A stretch of DNA of 64,000 nucleotides. It comes from Euryarchaeota archaeon. GTDB lineage: Archaea > Thermoplasmatota > SW-10-69-26 > JACQPN01. Each line of letters opens with the position of its first letter. Positions within the stretch are counted from its first letter, which is position 1. The DNA lies in NCBI GenBank assembly GCA_016207515.1, contig JACQPN010000015.1:62001-126000 (forward strand), in the 5' to 3' direction. Below, in pieces: positions 11,101 through 18,993 of this stretch. A model generated the notes under the pieces. It did not search any database and was not told the origin of the DNA. It was given only the letters and a program-made list of their open reading frames with translations. The translations under genes and the position numbers were made by a program.

Positions 11101-12403
11101 TGGACGCTGAATAATCGACATCGAAATCGTAGTTCTTCGATTGGGCGGCGCTGATCGTTTGCGTCGCGGAGCCCACGGCCGTTATCGAGTCGAGGCCTCC
11201 GCTCGACGTCACGGCGCCAGTGACAGCGATATCGCTCGTCGCATGGCTCTTCACCGTCACGCGGTAGCCGAGGTTGTCCTGGTCCGCGGTCGCCTTGCAA
11301 GAGGAAGAACAGGACGAGGGGTCCGTGATGGTGAAGGAAGTGACCTCGAGGACTTTGCGGGTTAGTGGGTTGGCTCCGGCATTCCCCGTCGTGGTCCAGT
11401 CGGACGATGCTGCCGGTTTGAAGGCCCATGCATATGTGAACGAGAACGCGTCAGACGGTGCTGAGTCCTGCGTTGCAGGGGCCTGGGAGACCCGCGCCGT
11501 AAACATCGTCGCCGCCGCGCCGGGAACAAAGTAAGATGCCGGGGCGGTTGCCGTCCAAGTTATCTGGTTCTGGTTCGCCGAAACCGTCCAACCGGTCGGC
11601 GCTCCATCTGCCGTACTAAACGTGTACCCGGAGCCGCCCGATGGAGCGACTAGCGTAACCGAACTGAGGTTCTTCGAACCCGTGGCGGGGACTTGGACGG
11701 TGATTGAGAGGGACACGGGACCCGCCGTGGGTGCGTCCGCGTAGAAACTGGTCGGTGTCAAGATGTATCCGGTTGGTCCGGAGACCGTGATTGGGGGCGC
11801 GGTGACGACAAGGTTCCTCACGGCGACCTTCGGGGAGCTGGCAGCAGGCACAACAAAACTGTCGGCAGGCGGTGATGAGGTGTTCGTGACGTAGGTGGTG
11901 ACGCCCCAAGCAGTGTCGGCGTCGGTCGCCATGTTGCAGGCGGCCAGCCCGAGCTTGAACACGAGTCCGGCGGCGGGGAGGCTCCCTCCAGGGTTGGTCA
12001 ATGGATCAACCACGAAGGACCAGCGGGCCGCATTCTGAGATTCGGGAATGGTACCCGTCGGGGGGTCTGAGTTGTTTAGCCACCCGGTGGGCGGTTGCAC
12101 GAACGAGGAGTCGACGTCGCACTTCGTACCGCCGCTCGTAGGCGGAGTGAAGTCCACTTGGCGCACGGGGGCGTCTGCACCGCCGACGGTTCCCGGTTTT
12201 ACCGTTATGTTGAATTGGCGCGGAGCGCCGCCAAGGATAAAGCTGTCTCGGTCGAGACTGGCGTCTGCGGTCGATCCGGCGTGGTTGGCAGACGCGGTGT
12301 CGGCCGTGAGTAGGGCGGCAACGAAGACTATAGCAAGCGCCAAGAAGAGCACTCGTGTCGGCGGGCGAGGGGCATGCTGCAGGCTACGGTGTGTCTTACT
12401 CAC
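5138..12403 (-). CDS. Giant secreted multidomain surface protein (Ig-like repeats, CBM-like module)
   Basis: About 2421 residues. I place the start at GTG 12403, eight bases after a GGAGG, rather than at the longer open frame to 12559, which extends upstream through the TATA box. Residues ~20-42 form a signal peptide (RVLFLALAIVFVAALLT..ASA). The chain is a string of Ig- or cadherin-like beta-sandwiches with recurring VTDxAGN and sLGTY-type phrases. A NPGFE..GW module near residues 865-1025 resembles carbohydrate-binding family 4/9 jelly rolls. It ends with a single membrane helix (GGVTTLGVIALMAVALGGYA) and a short basic tail, so it is anchored with the bulk outside. Probably an adhesion or cell-surface protein. 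Confidence 0.8.
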   Translation of the reverse strand: MSKTHRSLQHAPRPPTRVLFLALAIVFVAALLTADTASANHAGSTADASLDRDSFILGGAPRQFNITVKPGTVGGADAPVRQVDFTPPTSGGTKCDVDSSFVQPPTGWLNNSDPPTGTIPESQNAARWSFVVDPLTNPGGSLPAAGLVFKLGLAACNMATDADTAWGVTTYVTNTSSPPADSFVVPAASSPKVAVRNLVVTAPPITVSGPTGYILTPTSFYADAPTAGPVSLSITVQVPATGSKNLSSVTLVAPSGGSGYTFSTADGAPTGWTVSANQNQITWTATAPASYFVPGAAATMFTARVSQAPATQDSAPSDAFSFTYAWAFKPAASSDWTTTGNAGANPLTRKVLEVTSFTITDPSSCSSSCKATADQDNLGYRVTVKSHATSDIAVTGAVTSSGGLDSITAVGSATQTISAAQSKNYDFDVDYSASTSDRTMGASATATGASVSATSISVDIQTAPTIAGPASGRTVIVTSADTFVSSGTGSTNTLDVRVNLRNTGEATASTLALDLAATKVLLDGIDDAAHNKRTSFTLDSGSCASTVAGGASATCTLRVVLDSNHVPDQGAYTFVVPITARDSNKAAGDTSGAISATLTETNTVLAVDNTAPIISPPVITPHPRGGEVDLRVSGTDRYFINASVTDAEGNLAGNPFVEITGPLPATTVFTTLAMAPNGTANSFSGTFSLGSTFGTFRYQVKAQDKAANVRANPSTASSTFVDDGTTHTFQFKDTTAPTQSAVTVTQVGVASGTAFQAGKTLTFSVDANDNFKITPGNGVKLVITGPGAPCASAEKFMSLQGNSANGLGTYTTEFLCTKEGAFTFRVTVTDQAGNGVTTDPARTFSLEDTSGPNVASAFIFGRGDASTAITNPGFESALTGWTTSTGTGTYTADTTIMKRGATSAKGVETTETSLGRLTQDVTSKLAIGAPYNLSGWIKTAGVSGSGGFSIELLYVDSTGATVANGVVSKVGPVTSTTEWTYYQTSAFVLPSVPTGATKLVIALDFEDSKGTAWADDVAVFPAGGRFHVKGDSDVSLAFNVTVSDPIGVDKTKVFLQFINASDSSVHERPMAFDKELFDASGLMNFTNVTNFAGFQELNYTIRVRATDTAGRESLVDFNSDETTIVFDRTLPTVSVITVTDPATFTKNCVEATLSLAEANCRATAKVTASDARPFSVQINYTATLPDGTVFKGASAAQKGAAAESKEFTFTDIVLIHNAQYALQAHVEDLAGNVRLSNTRDIIVGAYAPVFKEKFLSKTHSSASVQTIDVVIFNKSTLTTPDEFDLSVTTTNGGVNMPNRQTGGTTTSQWTNGGSQLFDAAGSPLTSPNFRTASVAAGSSILVKFKASIPSGARVGDFVTFNLVAASKNQPFHSHNMTILVGLHSNRLELYPDGPCKIGTTTLASLCRETDWLSESRQQGLNETVGVSLLPGEAKTVNFTLVNLGTLNDTISLDKNPISVFNTTTNAWTVSFSSNHSSFVSGTPARVTLRPLEVANVTVTIGAPGNQVNGAGATITLNATSNATTPAYNLTNISATLKFNSLTFSSLQFIKSASAYDGQNALTLDFIADLGTSGVFIDTKVNVTGPGVTASYVMTRSGGGAKTTGTYVATVPAWTGVGFFQWQIYASNSLGESDVSTPPRNFTILESPNQKPVITGATASGTTLGANIVANVSYSAAAFIPLTASVSDNFYVNAVFIDVFKGAERKVNASASAPAAAKQAGAWTYSFQMPAASSEAFGNYTFNVTAFDANNNSATLGPFNFTIGDFAGPDIATPRLSTTAANASGTPQVEVGTPLTFTVLVTDNAGIENIDTVFVNVSFPNATSTLYAMNRTSTNATDKNWSATASFTASGVHTYSILATDKAGRSNLLGFFAFVVGTSLAPQIQVVSPALSVGATSWKTGDDGKRWTNLTATIEANALDSSIAASGVTMKVNGAVVGATKAATAGGVNARYTATFADGDTVTVEVVAVDTTNAQSNVSFQFKVDGSAPEAPVESFDGASDIAGEPSIAISPTTGITLSTPTDAGSGVKGVHWRATLGGASAGAFNAYADAFTVGASGQDGVYLIEFYAVDHAGNRGATTNVSVMVDATPPTVSHLPTGRVVNVTAEDALTGIDEVVASYILNATGLPKTLALTKVAGSDSYTGEFTDLLVNGASVSYTIRATDGVGNVKALQNGTQPFLIGGTAKAPTVRIVTPKNGATVNETGDIAWTAQHESGQSVKVDVTYEKQGQSPVAIASNRSGDGSVTWEVDQLTDGVYLIRVTGTLGQLSSSVVHTVTLKKAGVVGSVNVPQTAVRQGSVIPITAPVFSPAKPVASVEAVIKVAGKVVATVPMRDDGLLGDQKAGDGLYSATYTPGSAGGYTVDVVVNYNDGSKDTAANAASFTVKGAGLIPDEFIGGVTTLGVIALMAVALGGYAAFVRWKQ

Positions 12404-12448
12404 GTCTATACCCTCCATTTTTATACGCGATTTTGGCAAATGCGCCAC

Positions 12449-12459
12449 TAATATATAAG
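12449..12459 (-). promoter_or_regulatory. TATA box of the giant surface protein gene
   Basis: Minus-strand CTTATATATT lies 46-56 bases before the GTG at 12403. Transcription would begin about 25 bases downstream, near 12428, giving a ~25-base leader that carries GGAGG. This is one of the strongest TATA boxes in the window and supports the shorter start of this gene. Confidence 0.7.
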
Positions 12460-12669
12460 CACCTGTAACTTGCGCGGACACAGGCGCGGCCCATCTTGAG
12501 GTTTGCGGCCGGTCCAATTCTCCAGATGGGCGGCCCTGATCGGGGATTGGCACGGTCACCTGAAATCAGGATAGTTTTGTTGGATTTAGGGCCATGGGGC
12601 TGGTGCGGCGACGTGGGCGCCGTGAAAAGGGCGGTTTAATTAGCGCCCTCCGCCGTAGCCCGCGCACCA

Positions 12670-14157
12670 ATGCGCATCGACCCGTGGTCAAGCACCCAGT
12701 TCGCCGATTATGCACGCCTACGCGACGAGTTCGGGATATCCGCGTTCGACTACGCCGAGCGCCTCGAACGGCTCGCAAAGGATCGAGGATTGCCGTCTCC
12801 GCCTCCCATCATCACGCGCAACATCATCTTCGGCCACCGCGGGTTCGATAGCGTGTTTCGCGCGATAGAACGCGAAGAGCCTTGGGCCGTCTTGACCGGC
12901 CTCATGCCTTCGGGCCCGATGCATTTCGGGCACAAGATGGTCATCGACCAGGTGATGTACTACCAGAGCCTGGGCGCGGACGTCTTCATAACGGTCGCCG
13001 ACATCGAGGCATATTCGACGCGCGGGCTTTCGCTTGAAGAGACTGAACGGCTCGCCCTGAAGGAGTACATCGAGAACTATGCAGGACTCGGCTTGAAGCC
13101 CGAGGTCCAAGTCGATGGACGCAAGGCCACCTGCCAGATCTATTTCCAGAGCAAACGCGCGGCGGTAAAAGACCTCGCGTGGAAGCTCGGCAAGAACGTG
13201 AACTGGAGCACGATGGAGGCCATCTACGGCTTCACGGGTGAGACCAACCTCGGTCACGTACAGAGCCCCCTCGTCCAAGTGGGCGACATCCTCCACGTCC
13301 AATTGCCCGAGTACGGCGGCCCGCGGCCCGTGGTCGTCCCGGTGGGCGTGGATCAGGACCCGCACATACGGCTCACGCGGGACCTCGCCTCATCGGTGCG
13401 GTTCTTCAAGATCGGCGTGAAGGACAAAGGCGGTTTCGTGTCGCTTGCGAGCGCACAGAACGCGGCGGCGGTGGATTCGATCTTCAAGATGATCCCGGGT
13501 GGGCCCGGCCAAGGGGAACGAAGGGCCATGCACCGCGCGGAAGGTGCTAGCGGTGACGACGCGCGTGTCAAGAAAGTGGAGACGATCTTGGAGCACGTCC
13601 GCAAGGAGGCCATACTTCCTCTCGGGTTCGACGAGAAGCACGTGAAGGTGAACGCGGCCTACGGTCTAATCGAGCTTCCAAGCCACCGACCGGGCCAATC
13701 CATCGAACTCGACGCGGCACTCTCCAAGCTCGAGGTCACGTTGGGCGGCTACGGCTTCATCCCGCCCGCATCGACTTACCACTCGTTCATGTCGGGCCTC
13801 ACAGGGGGCAAGATGTCCTCCTCGAAGCCAGAGACCCACATGGCGCTACGCGAGGCCGCCTTGTCGGGCGAGAAAAAGATCAAGGGCGCAAAGACGGGCG
13901 GGCGTGAGACGGCGGAGATCCAGCGCAGACTCGGCGGCGAGGCCGAAAGATGCGTCATCTACGAGATGTACCTCTTCCACCTCTCGCCGGACGATTCTGA
14001 CCTCAAGGAAAAATGGGACATGTGCAAGACCGGAAAGAGGCTCTGCGGCGAGTGCAAAGGGATAGCGGCGACGCGCACCGTCGAGTTCCTTTCCCGGCAG
14101 GCCTCGGCCGTGAAGGAGAGCGAAGGCGCGGTCGCACGGATGGTGAAGTCGGATTGA
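12670..14157 (+). CDS. trpS: Tryptophanyl-tRNA synthetase
   Basis: 495 residues, class Ic aminoacyl-tRNA synthetase of the archaeal/eukaryotic type. The HIGH-type signature is SGPMHFGHK near residue 82 and the KMSKS loop is KMSSSKP near residue 381. It also has the family's GHVQSPLVQVGDIL and VPVGVDQDPHIRLTRD segments. A TTTAAT box at 12634-12639 lies about 33 bases before the ATG, so the leader is only a few bases. The TGA overlaps the TTG start of pheS, forming a two-synthetase operon. Confidence 0.97.
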   Translation: MRIDPWSSTQFADYARLRDEFGISAFDYAERLERLAKDRGLPSPPPIITRNIIFGHRGFDSVFRAIEREEPWAVLTGLMPSGPMHFGHKMVIDQVMYYQSLGADVFITVADIEAYSTRGLSLEETERLALKEYIENYAGLGLKPEVQVDGRKATCQIYFQSKRAAVKDLAWKLGKNVNWSTMEAIYGFTGETNLGHVQSPLVQVGDILHVQLPEYGGPRPVVVPVGVDQDPHIRLTRDLASSVRFFKIGVKDKGGFVSLASAQNAAAVDSIFKMIPGGPGQGERRAMHRAEGASGDDARVKKVETILEHVRKEAILPLGFDEKHVKVNAAYGLIELPSHRPGQSIELDAALSKLEVTLGGYGFIPPASTYHSFMSGLTGGKMSSSKPETHMALREAALSGEKKIKGAKTGGRETAEIQRRLGGEAERCVIYEMYLFHLSPDDSDLKEKWDMCKTGKRLCGECKGIAATRTVEFLSRQASAVKESEGAVARMVKSD

Positions 14158-15698
14158 ACTCCATTGAACTCTCGAACCAGGAGAAGCGGGTCTTGGTCGC
14201 TCTTCACAAGCTGGGCCCCACGAGTCCACAGGAGCTCCTCAAAGTCTCAGGCCTCACCGAACTCGTCGAGGTCATGAACGGCGCTTCGTGGCTTCGCGCG
14301 AAGGGGCTTCTCAAATGGGACGAGAAGTTCAACGTCTCCTACAGATTGACAGATGAAGGCCGCGAACTGGTGAACCGGCTTCCGGAGCGGCGGCTGTTCC
14401 GGCTCCTGGAAAAAAACGGGGGCACCGTCCTCCTCAAGGCCGTGGCGATTCTCACGTTGAATGACGGGCCGGATCGAAAAATATTGCCGGAAGAGATTCC
14501 GATCGCGGTCGGTTGGCTAAAACGGAAAGGTCTTGCGGAAATCACCAAAGACGGCGTCGAGACCATGGTTCGCACGCGTCCCGGAGCCGAGATCATTATT
14601 ACGCCCGATGAGAAGGTGATGACGATGCTTGCCGCCGCGCCCGAGGGCGTCCCGGAGTCAGATCTCGATTCTCGAGGGGTGAATCTTCTTCTCGGCCGCC
14701 AGAACATCCTCAAGAAGAAAGAGGAGACGGCTTGGCGCTTCGAGCTCACCGATAAGGGCCGCGCTATGGTGGAGGCCGGCATCGACCTACAGGAGACAGT
14801 GAGCCAGATCACGCCCGAACTCATCCAGAGCGGCGCTTGGAAGACCGCGAGCATCCGTGCTTACGACGTCGCCTCCTTCGCGCCACCGGTGTACGGCGGC
14901 AAGACCCATCCGATGAGACGCATCGTGGACGACATTCGCCGCATCTTCCTCTCGATGGGCTTTACGGAGATCGGCGGGCCATTCGTGCGGTCCTGCTTTT
15001 GGGACATGGATGTCCTCTTTGTGCCGCAAGACCACCCGGCGCGCGAGATGCAGGACACGTTCTACCTTTCAAACCCCGCGAAAAGCGCCATCAAGGACCG
15101 CAAGCTCCTCGACCGCGTGAAAGGCGTCCACGAGAGCGGCAAGGGCGTCGACTCGACGGGTTGGGGCTACAAGTGGAGCGAGGCCGAGGGCTCGCGCATG
15201 ATCCTCCGGACCCACACGACGGTGGACACGATCAGCCACCTTGCAAAACACAATGAACCGCCCGTGAAGGCGTTCGCGATCGGGCGCGTTTTCAGGAAGG
15301 AAGCCATGGACGCAACGCACCTTCCAGAGTTCCACCAAGTGGAGGGCATCGTCATGGAGGAGGGCGCGAACCTTCGCGAACTCATTGGACTCTTACGCGA
15401 GTTCTTCCAAAACCAAATGGGGTTCGAAGAGGTGCGCGTGCGGCCCGGTTATTTCCCGTACACCGAGCCGAGCCTCGAAGTGGATGTCCGATTCCGTGGA
15501 AAATGGCTTGAGCTCGGCGGGGCCGGGATATTCCGCCCGGAGGTCACGAGGCCGATCGGGTGCAAGGCGCCCGTACTCGCGTGGGGCCTTGGGCTTGAGC
15601 GTCTCGCCATGTTGAAACTCGGCCTCACCGATATCCGCGACCTCTATCTTCCGGATATCGACTGGTTGCGTAACGCGCCCGTCGAGAAGACGCAATAG
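14154..15698 (+). CDS. pheS: Phenylalanyl-tRNA synthetase alpha subunit
   Basis: 514 residues, class II synthetase alpha chain. An N-terminal winged-helix region (residues 1-200) precedes the catalytic domain, as in archaeal PheS. Motif 2 is seen around HLPEFHQVEG and motif 3 in GLGLERLAMLKLG. I chose the TTG at 14154, which overlaps the trpS TGA (ATTGA) and follows a GGTGA. The longer open frame from 14013 only reads back inside trpS. The beta subunit gene (pheT) is not adjacent and not in the window. Confidence 0.95.
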   Translation: MNSIELSNQEKRVLVALHKLGPTSPQELLKVSGLTELVEVMNGASWLRAKGLLKWDEKFNVSYRLTDEGRELVNRLPERRLFRLLEKNGGTVLLKAVAILTLNDGPDRKILPEEIPIAVGWLKRKGLAEITKDGVETMVRTRPGAEIIITPDEKVMTMLAAAPEGVPESDLDSRGVNLLLGRQNILKKKEETAWRFELTDKGRAMVEAGIDLQETVSQITPELIQSGAWKTASIRAYDVASFAPPVYGGKTHPMRRIVDDIRRIFLSMGFTEIGGPFVRSCFWDMDVLFVPQDHPAREMQDTFYLSNPAKSAIKDRKLLDRVKGVHESGKGVDSTGWGYKWSEAEGSRMILRTHTTVDTISHLAKHNEPPVKAFAIGRVFRKEAMDATHLPEFHQVEGIVMEEGANLRELIGLLREFFQNQMGFEEVRVRPGYFPYTEPSLEVDVRFRGKWLELGGAGIFRPEVTRPIGCKAPVLAWGLGLERLAMLKLGLTDIRDLYLPDIDWLRNAPVEKTQ

Positions 15699-15867
15699 CG
15701 GGTCGGGAAACCTGCAAGGGCAAAGCTCTCGGAAGCCTCCGTGACGCGTCGGACGGTGAGACCTTCGCTCTCTTGCCCACCTTGTCGATCATTGTGGCCC
15801 GTCGTGGACTCCGTGTCATGCGCCGTGTGATCCGCCGTGTGATGTGCTCCGCTCGATCGAAGGAAAA

Positions 15868-16005
15868 CTACGGGGCCGGGCGGCCCCTCGCGCACTGGCC
15901 GCAAACACCCGCTCTGCCCGCGTGCACGGGACACACTTTGGCACCGCACACCCGGCACGTCTCGACCGCCGGCGCCCCGCACCGGTCGCAAAGTCCCAGT
16001 ATCAT
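15868..16005 (-). CDS. Small cysteine-rich zinc-binding protein (45 residues)
   Basis: A short gene read directly from the minus strand. It begins MILGLCDRCGAPAVETC and continues with CxxC, C-P-V-H and CGQC spacings, ending in GRPAP. The seven Cys and one His (C6, C9, C17, C20, C25, H28, C35, C38) fit a two-zinc cross-brace or B-box-like finger. A TTAAAC-type TATA box on the minus strand near 16031-16040 is about 30 bases before the ATG, so translation would be nearly leaderless. The same AT-rich element serves the divergent gene at 16064. Function unknown. Confidence 0.7.
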   Translation of the reverse strand: MILGLCDRCGAPAVETCRVCGAKVCPVHAGRAGVCGQCARGRPAP

Positions 16006-16063
16006 AATAGCGATAATCTTTTACGCACCCTAGGTTTAAGCAGGTTCCGACGGAGACGTTCTG

Positions 16064-16405
16064 ATGAGGGAGTATGAACTGAAGCGGGGCCAGTCGAAGA
16101 AGATCGAAGGCGAGCAGTTGTCCTCACTCATGACGGAGGTCTTCGGGGCGTGCGAAAAACGGGGGGACGCCTACGTGACGAAATACGGCGCTCTATCGAG
16201 CATAAGCGTACAGATGAAAGACGCGAAGACATTGGTCGTCGACACGGTGAGCGACAAGAGCGCCTCCACCGAGGTCGCCGGCGAGACGATCAAGAGATTC
16301 AACACGTTCCTCGAACGCGTCACGGGATTCACGACGAAGCAGAGGGCGAAGCGGGCGCAAGAGGCATTGAAGAAGGCCGCCGGCGTGCCGGGCGAGAAGC
16401 CTTGA
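16064..16405 (+). CDS. Conserved-looking small archaeal protein, unknown function
   Basis: 113 residues with a probable alpha/beta fold: a charged N-terminus (MREYELKRGQSKKIEG), predicted beta strands around SSISVQMKDAKTLVVDTVSD, and a basic C-terminal helix (TKQRAKRAQEALKKAAG). It may belong to an archaeal DUF family (DUF5611 came to mind but cannot be confirmed here). A GGTTTAAG box at 16033-16040 sits ~27 bases before the ATG, so the mRNA is leaderless. It faces the small zinc-protein gene divergently and the Nudix gene convergently. Confidence 0.7.
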   Translation: MREYELKRGQSKKIEGEQLSSLMTEVFGACEKRGDAYVTKYGALSSISVQMKDAKTLVVDTVSDKSASTEVAGETIKRFNTFLERVTGFTTKQRAKRAQEALKKAAGVPGEKP

Positions 16406-16428
16406 GGAATCAAGATGGCGACGTCGAA

Positions 16429-16815
16429 CTAGAGCAACCGCGCGCCTAATACCGCCTCGATCTCCGCGTACGGGTCCTCCGGAAACGCCAGCGGCGACAA
16501 GTCCCCGAGTCGCGTAACGAACCGCCATTCGGCGATTTTCTCATGCGCCGAGCGCGCGTAACCGGGGATCGGCGGTCCCATGAGGCCGGTGACGACGTGG
16601 CAGATCCCGTTCGGTCGTTTCTGCGTCAGGGCAAGCGTTGCCTCGTGGAGCGAGTGGCCGATCTCCTCCTCGAATTCGCGTAGCGCTCCAATAACGGCGT
16701 CCTCGCCCGCGCGCAATCGACCGCCGGGCAGTTCCCAGCCGCGATCGCGATGGCGCGCCATGAGGAAACGTTCCTTTGCGGCCGTTTCAAAGCAGACGAG
16801 GATCGTGAATCCCAC
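16429..16815 (-). CDS. Nudix hydrolase
   Basis: 128 residues. The Nudix box is complete: G-RLRAG-E-DAVIGAL-REFEEEIG (GX5EX7REUXEEXG) at about residues 32-54, preceded by the usual WELPGG. It would hydrolyse a nucleoside-diphosphate-linked substrate with Mg2+. The exact substrate cannot be told, and the sequence has no extra domain. It lies between a lipoprotein gene on the same strand and a convergent small gene. Confidence 0.9.
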   Translation of the reverse strand: MGFTILVCFETAAKERFLMARHRDRGWELPGGRLRAGEDAVIGALREFEEEIGHSLHEATLALTQKRPNGICHVVTGLMGPPIPGYARSAHEKIAEWRFVTRLGDLSPLAFPEDPYAEIEAVLGARLL

Positions 16816-16833
16816 GTGGCACCCTCCGCCTTA

Positions 16834-18366
16834 TCATGCGAAGCTCTTGTAACTTGCGTCTCCCGTCGGGTCCTCGACGTAGTGAAGCACGTAAAGCCCC
16901 GTTGGGATGTCGATCGCGTGGATGAAGCCGTTCGTGACGACGACCTCCCAGAAGTCGGGGTTCGTCCCCGCGGGGACCGGTTGGTTGAACATCTTCGTGG
17001 GCTCCGTCTTCTGGTAGATCCCGAGGATGCCGTCGCTTTTCACACCCGAATGGCCCGAGTCGTGCGACAAGATCTGGGCGAGGTCGAGCACCCAGACTCC
17101 GGCGTGGTAGAAGGCGAGGTACATCTTGGAGCCGATGAGTTGGAAGTTGTGTGTCGAGAACCGGATGCCGTCCGCGCCGCGTATCCCCGGAGCGACCCAT
17201 TCGGCGGCGAGCTTCATCGATGAATAATCGGTGGCATCCATCACGAAGACGCTCGGGATCGAGTTGTCGATGAGTTCGGGGATTGCGACGATGTAACGCT
17301 TCCCGGCTACGAGGGTCGCCATGGCGGTGTGGATGTTACCAGTGTAATGCACGGCGCCCTCCCCTTGCCAGCAGCCTAGCTCCACGGGGACTTGCGGGTC
17401 CGAAACGTCCACGGCGCAAGCGCCCCAGTCCCAATAGGAGACGTACATCACGGGCTTTCCCGTCAATGGGTCGTCTTGCACCGTCATGTCGTGCGGGCGA
17501 AGGCCAAGACGCACGTCGTTGTAGTAGGTGAACGGACTGCTCATGTCGTTTCCGACGATCGTCATCACGCCGTCGCTGTCTTGCGCGTTGTACTGCGAAA
17601 CGAGGCGGATGCTCTCTCCGGCAGGCGAGTCCCGCAGGAACTCGTAGACCAGTATCGTGCTTCCGACGCTGAAGAGGTACTCGCGTCCCGCGATGCGCTT
17701 GTAAGAAAGCATGTGGACGCCGTACTCCTGGTAGGTCCATGCGAGAAGCGGAAGCGGTTTGGTAGGATCGGCGGCGTCGTACACCTGGATACCGTTTGCG
17801 GCGATCCATTGGGCGCGCTCCGTGTCGTCCATCGCCGTCGACTGGTTCGGCTGCGGGACCTTTCGCTGCGCCGAGGTCGGGTCTTGGAGATTCGCGTTCG
17901 TGGTGTAGCGTTGCGTCGCCGCGAACACGTACTTCCCGTCGTCGGAGAATTTGAGGTCCGCGAGGCGCGGCATGTGGTAGACCGGGGTGAAGGAAAGGAG
18001 CTTCGGCTCGTACGCGGTCGTGATGTCCATCAGAACGATGCCCGCGAGTTCGCCTGCCTCGCCCAACGTCGCGATCGCCGCGAGGTTCTTGTACACATCC
18101 ATCTCACCGTAGCTTCCCCGGGCGACGCCGGGGACATCGCCGAGCGCGTGATGAGCGATGAGGTGCATGGACGAAGTCTGCCACTGGTGCTCGTCGGGGT
18201 CGGAGTGGTTGTGCTTGAGTTCGAAGAGGTCGTCGAAGTCGATGGGGGGTAACGCCTCGCCGAGGTCCGCGATCGAAGGCGCGGGGTCCGGGCCTTGCGA
18301 CACGCAGCCGGCAAGCGTGATTCCGAGCGTCATGAGAATCGTCGCCAAGGCCGGTTTTCGCGTCAT
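16834..18366 (-). CDS. Lipoprotein with beta-propeller-like (LVIVD-type) repeats
   Basis: 510 residues. A lipobox (TLAGC, Cys about residue 21) follows a short signal peptide, so the protein is probably lipid-anchored outside. The body shows repeated blocks that open with a strand and a name-like phrase (GIVLMDITTAYEPKLLS, IQVYDAADPTKPLPLLAW, CAVDVSDPQVPVELGCW, VFVMDATDYSS, VWVLDLAQIL), each resembling LVIVD or seven-bladed propeller repeats. No catalytic residues are apparent. Upstream on the minus strand, a TATA-like GATAAATAG near 18396-18404 and a GGAG before the ATG support this start. Confidence 0.8.
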   Translation of the reverse strand: MTRKPALATILMTLGITLAGCVSQGPDPAPSIADLGEALPPIDFDDLFELKHNHSDPDEHQWQTSSMHLIAHHALGDVPGVARGSYGEMDVYKNLAAIATLGEAGELAGIVLMDITTAYEPKLLSFTPVYHMPRLADLKFSDDGKYVFAATQRYTTNANLQDPTSAQRKVPQPNQSTAMDDTERAQWIAANGIQVYDAADPTKPLPLLAWTYQEYGVHMLSYKRIAGREYLFSVGSTILVYEFLRDSPAGESIRLVSQYNAQDSDGVMTIVGNDMSSPFTYYNDVRLGLRPHDMTVQDDPLTGKPVMYVSYWDWGACAVDVSDPQVPVELGCWQGEGAVHYTGNIHTAMATLVAGKRYIVAIPELIDNSIPSVFVMDATDYSSMKLAAEWVAPGIRGADGIRFSTHNFQLIGSKMYLAFYHAGVWVLDLAQILSHDSGHSGVKSDGILGIYQKTEPTKMFNQPVPAGTNPDFWEVVVTNGFIHAIDIPTGLYVLHYVEDPTGDASYKSFA

Positions 18367-18490
18367 GATCCTCTCCGCCTGAACGGCGGCAACTCGCTAT
18401 TTATCGTTTTTGTCATTCGGGCCCATCGACGGCCGTTCGACCACCGCATGGGACGACGCTGGGACGTGAAGGGGTGGTGAGGTGAAGGGT

Positions 18491-18519
18491 GCCTCCAGGT
18501 CGATAAGGGGCCTGGAGGC
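18491..18519 (-). terminator. Perfect 9-bp hairpin downstream of the 59-residue gene
   Basis: GCCTCCAGG and CCTGGAGGC form a perfect 9-bp stem around an 11-base loop, 26 bases after the stop of the small minus-strand gene at 18545. There is no clear T-run, so the termination role is inferred from position. Confidence 0.45.
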
Positions 18520-18544
18520 TAGGTTGGGGGGAGGGGTTGATCGT

Positions 18545-18724
18545 CTACGCTTCCGCTTCAGCGGCGCCCTGCGTTGACATGAACGAAGCGGCCGACGTCA
18601 TCTCGATCTCGTCGTCGCTCGTGATGTAAGCACCATTCACGTGCGTCGGGTAGTTCGCGATTATCGCCATCACGGCGCTGATTGCTTTCAGGCTTCTCAA
18701 GGTTTTTTCGCTCAGGTGCAACAC
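18545..18724 (-). CDS. Small hypothetical protein (59 residues)
   Basis: Starts with GTG nine bases after a GGAGGT, giving VLHLSEKTLRSLKAISAVMA and then a middle part with ANYPTHVNGAYITSDDEIEM. The first 24 residues could form an amphipathic or membrane helix, and the end is Ala/Glu-rich. A CTAATATG TATA-like element lies near 18754-18765. The good ribosome-binding site, promoter and downstream hairpin support a real gene. No family is recognised. Confidence 0.6.
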   Translation of the reverse strand: MLHLSEKTLRSLKAISAVMAIIANYPTHVNGAYITSDDEIEMTSAASFMSTQGAAEAEA

Positions 18725-18993
18725 GACCTTTCTACCTCCGACTCGTCGTGGAGCATATTAGGGACTTGTTGCACGACGGGTGACCGAACCGGGGCCGGTC
18801 TTGAACAGGTCTTCTCCGGCCCCTTACCGCTTCGGCTTGCAGCGGAGATTTCGCCCCGCCTTCGATTCGCGCGACGTCCACCCGGGACGAGGCCTTCCCA
18901 CCACGTCGACGACGGCGGATGGCGCGGCTCGACCGGGCCACGGTTTTTCCTCTGGGTCGAACGCGATCCATCTCGACCCCCGCTGGCGGCCCC

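Noticed and set aside
12404-12559. Longer start of the giant surface protein
   Set aside because: The extension reads through the TATA box at 12449-12459 and puts 50 polar residues before the signal peptide.
14013-14153. Longer start of pheS
   Set aside because: The extension lies wholly inside trpS in another frame; TTG 14154 with GGTGA is better supported.
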